Source: Prevotellaceae bacterium
Lineage (GTDB): Bacteria > Bacteroidota > Bacteroidia > Bacteroidales > UBA932
DNA: 5,773 nt
NCBI GenBank assembly: GCA_031278135.1
Contig: JAITKY010000200.1
Coordinates: forward strand, 1 to 5,773
Reading direction: 5' to 3'
Part shown: in pieces, positions 1 through 5,773 of the stretch
Layout: each line of letters starts with the position of its first letter
How positions within the stretch are numbered: position 1 is the first letter of the stretch
The notes under the pieces: model-generated
The model's database searches: none
Seen by the model: the letters and a program-made list of their open reading frames with translations, nothing else
What the model was told of the DNA's origin: nothing
Translations under genes and position numbers: made by a program

Positions 1-118
1 CCATATTGACAAAATAATTGCAATTTATATCTTATAAAAAATAATCACACGGCGCTATATAGTTCACTTGCTTCATATTACTATATAAAAAACATATCAA
101 CTAAAACTATACACTACC
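1..118. other. AT-rich intergenic tail with no recognised gene
   Basis: I see no open reading frame, RNA gene or convincing promoter here. The only structure is a spaced inverted repeat, TATATAGT (56-63) and ACTATATA (80-87), separated by 16 bases. It is AT-only apart from one G-C pair and is probably chance in such DNA. Confidence 0.5.
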
Positions 119-149
119 AAAAAGGAATAAATAGAATAAAATTTATTCC
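119..149 (-). terminator. Probable intrinsic terminator after the RelA/SpoT gene
   Basis: Just downstream of the TGA stop (152-154), the minus strand carries GGAATAAAT (149 to 141), an 8-base loop, and the perfectly complementary ATTTATTCC (132 to 124), followed directly by TTTTT (123 to 119). The position, hairpin and T-tract fit a factor-independent terminator that closes the cluster. The 9-bp stem has only two G-C pairs, so it may be leaky. Confidence 0.6.
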
Positions 150-151
150 GA

Positions 152-2401
152 TCACATTTCCACCCGTTTCACGCTGTCCATACCTTTAATATGTTGAACA
201 GCATTGATGAGGATATTCAAATCTTCGAGGTCGTGGACATACAGTTCGATAAAACCCTCGAATATACCGTCGTGGCTTTCGATATTCAGTTTTCGGATAT
301 TGACGTTCAAGCGGTCGGCGACGATATCCGTCAAGTCTCTCAGTATTCCAATTCTATCGATACCTCTGATTTCGAGGATTGCCAGAAACGAGAGAATCTT
401 ATGTACGCTCCACTGTGCATTGACGATTTTTTCGGCATGTTGAGCGGCGAGTTTCATTGCCGTTGCGCATTTTCGTTTGTGTACGGTGATGATTGAAGCC
501 GAATCATCCGTAAACCCGATTATTTCGTCGCCAGGAATGGGTTTACAACACTCGGCGATTTTGTATGATAAGTCGTCTTTGAGCAAATACGTTGATTTAG
601 GATTTATTTTTTCGGGTTTTTCGTTCAATTGCTGTCGTTCTTCGACAATCTTTCTGAGGTTCTTGATTTTACTGCGTCCGCTCAGACCGAGTTGCATACT
701 CCAGTACTGCACCCATTTCTGTGGAGTATTTTCACGAATCACCTTATTAAAATTGTCAAGATTCAGCAGACCGGCGCCGACATTGCTAAACAGTGCGTCT
801 TTATTTCCCTGTTTATAAGCCTCGATAAGTTTTCGGTACGTTCTTGCGCTTGGTTGTATTCCGAGATCAGCGAGTTTTTTGTCGATTATCTCCTTCCCTT
901 TTTTACTGTGTTCCTTCACCTCCGATTTCAACGCTGACTTTATCAGGTTTTTAGCCTTGACAGTCGTAACGAAATCAAGCCATTCCTTTTTCGGCTTTTG
1001 CGTTCGGGTAGTGATGATTTCAACCTGATCAGTGCTTTTCAAGATGTGATTCAATGGCACAAGTTTGTAATTGACCTTTGCGGCAATGGCTCGATTACCG
1101 ATTTGAGTGTGAATATCATATGCAAAATCGAGAGCGGTAGCGCCTTTCGGCAACTTACGCTGTTCACCTTTTGGAGTAAACACGTATATTTCGGGAAGAA
1201 GGAGGTTGGTTTTGAACTTGGCGACAAAAGTTTCGGCATTTTCTTCGTTAGCCATTAGGTTTTCTCTCACTTGCTGCAACCAATTGTCAAATTCTTTTTT
1301 CGACTGACTTGTTGTTTTGTACTTCCAATGAGCAGCGATACCCCGTTCGGCGATGTCGTCCATTCGTTCGGTTTTTATCTGGACTTCGACCCATACCCCT
1401 TCGGGTCCCATAAGCGTGCAATGTAAAGCCTCATAGCCATTTGCTTTTGGAGTGCCGACCCAGTCCCGGAGACGTTCGAGTTTGGGACGATAGATTTCCG
1501 TTATTAGCGAATATATTGCCCAGCATTGAGTTCGTTCGGGCAAATTGTTATTGGGTTTGAAGACTATACGTATCGCAAACAAGTCGTACACTTCCTCGAA
1601 CGACACGTTTTTGTTTTGCATCTTACGCCATATCGAATATACCGATTTGAAACGGCTGTTGATTACAAATTCGATTTCGGCTTCCTTCAGTTTGCTGATA
1701 ATCGGGATTTCGAAATTATTGATAAATGTTTCGCTTTCAATTTCTTTCTTATCGATTTTTTCTTTAATTTCCTTGTATGCTGCCGGTTCGTAATATTTGA
1801 GACTGAGATCTTCGAGTTCGGTTTTGATTTTATAGAATCCCAGCCTGTCGGCGAGAGGAGCGAAGAGGTAGAATGTTTCGCTTGCAATCTGAAACTGTTT
1901 TCGTTCGGTCATTGCATCGAGTGTCCGCATATTGTGAAGTCTGTCAGCGAGTTTAATCAAGATAACGTTAATATCCGTCATTAAAGTAAGGAGTATTTTC
2001 CTGAAATTTTCTGCCTGTTTCGATTGCGTTTTATCGAATACGCCTTCGATTTTAGTCAGACCGTCAACCAATTCAGCAACCTTATCGCCAAAACTGAAAC
2101 GAATATCTTCGACCGTATAATCGGCATCTTCGACCACATCGTGAAGCAAAGCGGCGCATATAGCGTCTTCGCCCAATCCGATTTCCTTCACCACAATTAG
2201 AGCCACGGTGAGCGGATGCAGGATATATGGTTCACCTGCTTTACGGCGTACTCCCATGTGTGCATGATTCGCAAAATCAAAGGCTTTGCGGATTTTTCCC
2301 TTCGATTCTGCTGTACTGTTCCGGCAATTCGACAACAATTCTTCGAGTTGTTCTTTGATCAGTTTTTTTTCGCTGTTTGTTTGTAATGACGATGTTTGCA
2401 T
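152..2401 (-). CDS. rsh: Bifunctional (p)ppGpp synthetase/hydrolase, long RelA/SpoT homologue
   Basis: This 749-residue cytoplasmic protein makes the alarmone (p)ppGpp from ATP and GDP or GTP and can probably also hydrolyse it. The N-terminal HD hydrolase domain (about 35-190) keeps the expected metal and catalytic residues: H62, H87-D88, E91-D92, and D153 and N157 in ADRLHNM. The synthetase domain (about 230-360) keeps R250 and K252 (RFKS), D273 (YDLFAIR), Y323 and H327 (NGYEALH) and E339 (VEVQIKT). The RxKD motif of bifunctional enzymes reads RLRD (310-313), so it is basic, unlike the acidic ExDD of RelA-only synthetases. A TGS domain (about 402-465), a helical region, a conserved-cysteine region (C618, C619, C645) and a C-terminal ACT domain (about 671-749) follow, giving full family length. 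The ATG lies 5 bases after the lipoprotein stop, with no Shine-Dalgarno sequence. It is the last gene of the cluster. Dual activity is inferred from intact motifs in both domains. Confidence 0.96.
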   Translation of the reverse strand: MQTSSLQTNSEKKLIKEQLEELLSNCRNSTAESKGKIRKAFDFANHAHMGVRRKAGEPYILHPLTVALIVVKEIGLGEDAICAALLHDVVEDADYTVEDIRFSFGDKVAELVDGLTKIEGVFDKTQSKQAENFRKILLTLMTDINVILIKLADRLHNMRTLDAMTERKQFQIASETFYLFAPLADRLGFYKIKTELEDLSLKYYEPAAYKEIKEKIDKKEIESETFINNFEIPIISKLKEAEIEFVINSRFKSVYSIWRKMQNKNVSFEEVYDLFAIRIVFKPNNNLPERTQCWAIYSLITEIYRPKLERLRDWVGTPKANGYEALHCTLMGPEGVWVEVQIKTERMDDIAERGIAAHWKYKTTSQSKKEFDNWLQQVRENLMANEENAETFVAKFKTNLLLPEIYVFTPKGEQRKLPKGATALDFAYDIHTQIGNRAIAAKVNYKLVPLNHILKSTDQVEIITTRTQKPKKEWLDFVTTVKAKNLIKSALKSEVKEHSKKGKEIIDKKLADLGIQPSARTYRKLIEAYKQGNKDALFSNVGAGLLNLDNFNKVIRENTPQKWVQYWSMQLGLSGRSKIKNLRKIVEERQQLNEKPEKINPKSTYLLKDDLSYKIAECCKPIPGDEIIGFTDDSASIITVHKRKCATAMKLAAQHAEKIVNAQWSVHKILSFLAILEIRGIDRIGILRDLTDIVADRLNVNIRKLNIESHDGIFEGFIELYVHDLEDLNILINAVQHIKGMDSVKRVEM

Positions 2402-2406
2402 ATCGC

Positions 2407-3300
2407 TTAACTATAATATGTTATTTCTCTTTTACGTACAAAAATATTACCTGTATAATTATATTCCACGCACAAAATCCAATTGTTACCCGAATCATAT
2501 GCGTATTCGTACTGCGTTTTTTTGATAATGCCCTTTTTGTCAACTTCCCGTTGCATGACAACATCCCCATAATCATTATAATAGAAAGATGTTTCGGATA
2601 AAAAAATTATGCCTTTATATGTTTTTTTACTTGAAATTCGACCGTTTATATCGAATTTGTAACGATAATTAAATTCGTTGCCGGTCTCGAATTTTTCGCC
2701 TGTCGAATATGCGTAATTTGTTTCTACATAGTCGTTTTCGTAAAATACCGTCTTATTCTGCAATCGATTATCGGAATCATACCAGAATCCCGATTTTAAA
2801 ATCAAATTGCCCTGCCCCGAATATTTTTCTTCGACAATCAACCGGTTGTTTGCATATTTTCGATTGATATAATTTATTAAATTACCCTGTCTATCAAGAA
2901 AATCCAAAGTCACAAACGAATCGGAGACATATTTATAATTCACAACATAATATTCGGGATCTTTATATGCAAACGGAAAATATTGTTTTAAAGAATCTGA
3001 TTTTGAAACGTTTACAATTGAATCGCACAACATCGAATCGCATATTGGCTTGCAGCAGTAAAAATTTTTCTCTACCGATTTGTATCTGCAATCGTAATGA
3101 AATTGATATTTATAACGGTAGATTTTTTTTTCTAACACAATACTGTCGAATGAATTGTATGCAATATAAAAACTTTCGTCCATGGATTTCACCTTATATC
3201 TCAATCCCAACGAATCGGCATCGCTGACAATAATGCGTTCGCTGCACGAAGCAAACAAAACAAGTATTGTCAATAATCGGTATATTTTTATACAATTCAT
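2407..3300 (-). CDS. Uncharacterised predicted lipoprotein with degenerate YD-like repeats
   Basis: I do not recognise a characterised function for this 297-residue protein. The N-terminus looks like a lipoprotein signal: K5 and R8, a hydrophobic stretch 9-17, then a lipobox-like FASC with C19 as the predicted lipidated residue. The sequence after it (S20-E21-R22) lacks a strong acidic surface-export run, so I cannot say whether it stays periplasmic or reaches the cell surface. The protein is very rich in tyrosine (37 residues). From about residue 130 it shows loose repeats with turns such as DRQGN (136-140), SGQGN (161-165), DINGR (217-221), NDYGD (242-246) and DSGNN (269-273) between aromatic beta-strand-like segments. 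These resemble the YD/RHS-type repeats seen in many Bacteroidales lipoproteins. Five cysteines (C71, C82, C83, C87, C92) cluster before the repeats. The gene starts 22 bases after the PBP stop and ends 5 bases before the RelA/SpoT start, so it is probably co-transcribed. A role as an accessory protein for the PBP is only a guess from position. Confidence 0.88.
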   Translation of the reverse strand: MNCIKIYRLLTILVLFASCSERIIVSDADSLGLRYKVKSMDESFYIAYNSFDSIVLEKKIYRYKYQFHYDCRYKSVEKNFYCCKPICDSMLCDSIVNVSKSDSLKQYFPFAYKDPEYYVVNYKYVSDSFVTLDFLDRQGNLINYINRKYANNRLIVEEKYSGQGNLILKSGFWYDSDNRLQNKTVFYENDYVETNYAYSTGEKFETGNEFNYRYKFDINGRISSKKTYKGIIFLSETSFYYNDYGDVVMQREVDKKGIIKKTQYEYAYDSGNNWILCVEYNYTGNIFVRKREITYYS

Positions 3301-3322
3301 TAATTATCCAAGTATTATCCGT

Positions 3323-5641
3323 TTATTCCATGTTGCCCGTATCGTCGTCGTCCGGACAGTCAAATATTGATTTGTCGATACTTGTAGGGATTTCGAATTT
3401 ATCGGTATCCCATATTGATATCTTTTTGTTTGCCAACACTTTTTTCATAAACAATCCCCATATTGGCAACGACATTCTTGCTCCGTCGCCTATTAGATAC
3501 GCTCCCCGATCTTCGTTACCAATCCACACGCCGGTAGTGAGTTTCGGCACATATCCGATAAACCATCCGTCGGAATTGTTGTTTGTGGTTCCTGTTTTGC
3601 CCGCAACATCTGCCGAACGAGATACATAATTCCATACGCGAGTTCCGGTTCCGCCCAACGTGACGCCCTGCATGAGATTGACTGTTTTATATGCTTCTTT
3701 TTCGTTGATAACGTCCTTTTTATCAGGACTAAAATTAGCGAGTCTGTTTCCGTGTTTATCGTCGATATGCGAAACAAACAAGGGATATGTATACATCCCT
3801 TTGCTCGGAAAAACGTTGTAAGCAGCCACCATCTCGAAAAGCGACATGTCCGACGAGCCAACGCAAATCGCAGGCGTGGGATCCATATATCCTGTCAGCC
3901 CGAAATCGTGACAAAGTTTCACCAACGCGTGAGGCGAAATCTGTTGTATCAAATATGCCGATACATTATTGCTACTCAACGCCAAAGCAAGTTTCAGGGT
4001 TATATATTTCCCGATATATTCTTCTTTTTCGGAAGTTCTCGGCGACCAGACTCCTCCCTCAGGCAAAGAAATAGTTTGTGTGTTGTTAAAAACTTTGTCG
4101 CATGGATTCCGACTGTACTGAAATGCAAGGGTATAAAGAAACGGCTTGACTAACGAACCAATTTGCCGGCGTCCCTGCCAGACATTGTCGAACTTGAAGT
4201 ATTTGAAATTGTGACCTCCGACGTATGCCTTAATTCTACCCGTATTCGCCTCAATAGCCATAAATGCCACACGAAGAATGGATTTGTAATATAATATCGA
4301 ATCACGCGGCGTCATGATTGTATCGACTTCTTTGTTTTTAGCAGTCCACGAAAAAACGGTCATCTTAACTGAATCGTTGAAACTTTTTAGGATTTCAGAT
4401 TCCGAATGTCCGGCTTTTTTCATCGAACGGTATCTGTCACTGTTTCGTATTGCAGTAGAGATACTTTCTTCTATTATACTTTCTTTTATCAGATTCGAAA
4501 ACGGAAAATGCCTCCGGTATCGCTTCGAATCATTGAACTGTGGCTGAAGTGTTTTCGATAAATGTTCGACAACGGCTTCTTCGGCATACTGTTGCATTCT
4601 TGCGTCGATGGTTGTGTAGATTTTCAATCCGTCACGGTCGATATTGTATGGGCGTCCGTTGACGAGATTTTTATTACACCAGCCAAATAGAGGATTTTTT
4701 TCCCACTGTGTCGAATCGGAAACATATTCTTCATGTGTCTTGAAACGATAATCTTTGATGTCGGGTTTCGACATTTTCATTATCTGCCTGAGTGTTTCAC
4801 GAAAATACGTGCCATATCCGGTGTTGTGATTTGCAAGTTTGAAATTCAGTTTTATATCGAGTTTCGAAATCGAATCGTATTCTTTTTTTGCTAAAAATCT
4901 GTACTTAACCATTTGACTGAGAACAATGTTTCGTCTGTCTTTGGCTCGTTGCGGATATTTCACGGGATTGTACCACGAAGGCGCGTTAAGTATCCCGACC
5001 ATCAAAGCCGCTTCTTCGAGATTCAATTCGGATGGCAATTTATCGAAATACATCTGTGCTGCTGTGCGAATTCCATACGATTCGAAACCAAAAGGTATCG
5101 TATTGAAATACATGGTGATTATCTCCGATTTGGTATAATTCCTCTCCAGATTGACCGCTGTAACCCATTCCTGCAATTTCTGTATTACTCGCTTGATTCT
5201 GTTACTGCTACGTTCGGAATAGAGATTCAACGCCAACTGTTGAGTAATGGTACTTCCACCGCCATACTTGTTGTTCCGACGCAATACGGTCTTGAACAGG
5301 ACACGTACCAGACTGCGATAATCGATCCCCGAATGTTGCGTAAACCTGACATCTTCCGTTGCAAGCAACGCTTTCACCAGATGTGACGACAACTCCTTAT
5401 ATTCTATATGCGAACGGTTTTTCAACGCATATCGTCCCAACAGGGTATAATTTCCGCTACCATCTTCGGCATAAACTTCGGTAGCAAGTTCACTTTGCGG
5501 GTTTTCCAAATCTTCAAATGTCGGCATTTTCCCAAATACACCCCAATTTATCAGGACAATCATCAGGAAAAGAAACACAAAAGGAAATAACGCTATCCCC
5601 CATATCCACTTTACTATCTTCTTTTTCAACCTTATATTCAT
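3323..5641 (-). CDS. mrcA: Class A penicillin-binding protein (PBP1A type): peptidoglycan glycosyltransferase/transpeptidase
   Basis: This bifunctional inner-membrane enzyme polymerises lipid II into glycan strands and cross-links the stem peptides. Counting from the ATG at 5641 it has 772 residues. It begins with a short lysine-rich cytoplasmic tail and a single membrane anchor (about 8-33). The GT51 domain (about 65-240) shows motif 1 EDVRFTQHSG with catalytic E96, motif 2 GGSTITQQLALN (128-139), motif 3 QKLQE (154-158), motif 4 KSEIITMYFN (171-180) and motif 5 RRNIVL (236-241). A long linker leads to a penicillin-binding transpeptidase domain with SLVK (nucleophile S496, K499), SNN (557-559) and KTGT (682-685). 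The C-terminus is acidic (DDDD). A longer reading from a TTG at 5680 would add 13 residues, but that codon sits inside the candidate -7 promoter box, so ATG is preferred. It is the first gene of the cluster. The symbol reflects the PBP1A family, not proven orthology to the Escherichia coli gene. Confidence 0.95.
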   Translation of the reverse strand: MNIRLKKKIVKWIWGIALFPFVFLFLMIVLINWGVFGKMPTFEDLENPQSELATEVYAEDGSGNYTLLGRYALKNRSHIEYKELSSHLVKALLATEDVRFTQHSGIDYRSLVRVLFKTVLRRNNKYGGGSTITQQLALNLYSERSSNRIKRVIQKLQEWVTAVNLERNYTKSEIITMYFNTIPFGFESYGIRTAAQMYFDKLPSELNLEEAALMVGILNAPSWYNPVKYPQRAKDRRNIVLSQMVKYRFLAKKEYDSISKLDIKLNFKLANHNTGYGTYFRETLRQIMKMSKPDIKDYRFKTHEEYVSDSTQWEKNPLFGWCNKNLVNGRPYNIDRDGLKIYTTIDARMQQYAEEAVVEHLSKTLQPQFNDSKRYRRHFPFSNLIKESIIEESISTAIRNSDRYRSMKKAGHSESEILKSFNDSVKMTVFSWTAKNKEVDTIMTPRDSILYYKSILRVAFMAIEANTGRIKAYVGGHNFKYFKFDNVWQGRRQIGSLVKPFLYTLAFQYSRNPCDKVFNNTQTISLPEGGVWSPRTSEKEEYIGKYITLKLALALSSNNVSAYLIQQISPHALVKLCHDFGLTGYMDPTPAICVGSSDMSLFEMVAAYNVFPSKGMYTYPLFVSHIDDKHGNRLANFSPDKKDVINEKEAYKTVNLMQGVTLGGTGTRVWNYVSRSADVAGKTGTTNNNSDGWFIGYVPKLTTGVWIGNEDRGAYLIGDGARMSLPIWGLFMKKVLANKKISIWDTDKFEIPTSIDKSIFDCPDDDDTGNME

Positions 5642-5677
5642 TAAATTACGACTATAATATAACAATTTTGTAATCCG

Positions 5678-5710
5678 CAAATTTACACTAAATTTTTTAA
5701 TACGACGAAA
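5678..5710 (-). promoter_or_regulatory. Candidate Bacteroidota-type promoter for the three-gene cluster
   Basis: Read on the minus strand, TAAATTTG (5685 to 5678) matches the Bacteroidota -7 consensus TAnnTTTG exactly. A TTTC (5710 to 5707), one mismatch from the -33 TTTG, lies 21 bases upstream, within the usual spacing. Transcription would start a few bases below 5678, giving a leader of roughly 30 bases before the ATG at 5641. The -33 element overlaps the edge of the 27-bp palindrome. The assignment rests on motif match and position only. Confidence 0.6.
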
Positions 5711-5734
5711 AAAGATTAATGATTAATCTTTTTT
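5708..5734. repeat. Perfect 27-bp palindrome upstream of the PBP gene
   Basis: Two 13-base arms (5708-5720 and 5722-5734) are exact reverse complements around a single central base at 5721. The core contains the heptamer GATTAAT twice in tandem (5714-5720 and 5721-5727), flanked by an A-run on the left and a T-run on the right. It could be a weak bidirectional terminator for a gene beyond the window, because the arms end in A and T tracts. It could also be a protein-binding operator touching the -33 region of the adjacent promoter. Only one G-C pair lies in the stem, so an RNA hairpin would be weak. Confidence 0.55.
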
Positions 5735-5764
5735 TCTCTTTAATCAACTTTGTTATTTGTTTTG

Positions 5765-5772
5765 CAAATGTA
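5765..5772 (-). promoter_or_regulatory. Second -7-like box at the window edge
   Basis: On the minus strand this reads TACATTTG, an exact match to TAnnTTTG. The matching -33 element would lie outside the window, so the promoter cannot be confirmed. If real, its transcript would cross the 27-bp palindrome before reaching the PBP gene, giving a longer leader of roughly 115 bases. Short AT-rich matches like this also arise by chance. Confidence 0.3.
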
Positions 5773-5773
5773 A

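Noticed and set aside
10..18. Minus-strand ATTATTTTG as a -7 box for a gene left of the window
   Set aside because: It has the wrong second base for TAnnTTTG and no clear -33 element at the right distance.
56..87. Spaced inverted repeat TATATAGT/ACTATATA as a second terminator
   Set aside because: The stem is nearly all A-T with a 16-base loop, and no T-tract follows it in the direction of transcription of the cluster.
1526..1984. Plus-strand open frame of 152 codons inside the RelA/SpoT gene
   Set aside because: It is antisense to the conserved synthetase and hydrolase domains, has a biased phenylalanine-rich composition expected of a shadow frame, and has no recognisable domain.
3303..3320. 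Repeated heptamer ATTATCC (3303-3309 and 3314-3320) in the PBP-lipoprotein gap
   Set aside because: Two short copies 11 bases apart in AT-rich DNA are too little to call a regulatory site. The gap shows no hairpin and no promoter match.
4913..5386. Plus-strand open frame of 157 codons inside the PBP gene
   Set aside because: It lies opposite the conserved GT51 domain with no recognisable family, promoter or start context, so it is a shadow of the real gene.
5749..5773. Plus-strand TTTG (5749-5752) followed 18 bases later by TAA at the window end, as the start of a divergent promoter
   Set aside because: The -7 box would be cut off by the window, so only three bases can be compared. This is not enough to support a call.

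Overview
The window most likely comes from a member of the phylum Bacteroidota, order Bacteroidales. Three things point there. The DNA is AT-rich, with even more AT-rich intergenic DNA. None of the three genes has a recognisable Shine-Dalgarno sequence, and the promoter-like sites match the Bacteroidota -7 element TAnnTTTG. The class A penicillin-binding protein also carries sequence features I associate with Bacteroidales, such as the ITQQLALNL glycosyltransferase motif, the RRQIGSLVKPFLYTLAF transpeptidase context and a long linker between the two catalytic domains. The species cannot be named from this window.

All coding content is on the minus strand and reads right to left as one tight three-gene cluster. 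The first gene (5641 to 3323) encodes a bifunctional class A penicillin-binding protein (PBP1A type) that polymerises and cross-links peptidoglycan. The second (3300 to 2407) starts 22 bases downstream and encodes an uncharacterised, tyrosine-rich predicted lipoprotein with degenerate YD-like repeats and an unusual cysteine cluster. The third (2401 to 152) starts only 5 bases further on and encodes a full-length RelA/SpoT homologue with hydrolase, synthetase, TGS, conserved-cysteine and ACT regions. The spacing suggests co-transcription, which would place cell-wall synthesis and (p)ppGpp metabolism on one message with the lipoprotein between them.

The right flank (5642-5773) holds a good candidate promoter (-7 box at 5678-5685), a perfect 27-bp palindrome just upstream of it (5708-5734), and a second -7-like box at the window edge (5765-5772). 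The promoter overlaps a possible upstream TTG start for the PBP, so the ATG at 5641 is the better start. The left flank (1-151) holds a hairpin followed by a U-tract just past the RelA/SpoT stop codon, which probably ends the transcript. The remaining 118 bases are AT-rich and show no gene.

I see no mobile element, CRISPR array, tRNA, rRNA or broken gene. The enzymes are ordinary housekeeping proteins. The parts worth a second look are the unassigned lipoprotein and its position, the promoter and palindrome arrangement, and two substitutions in the glycosyltransferase motifs. I do not see a convincing new multi-gene system.
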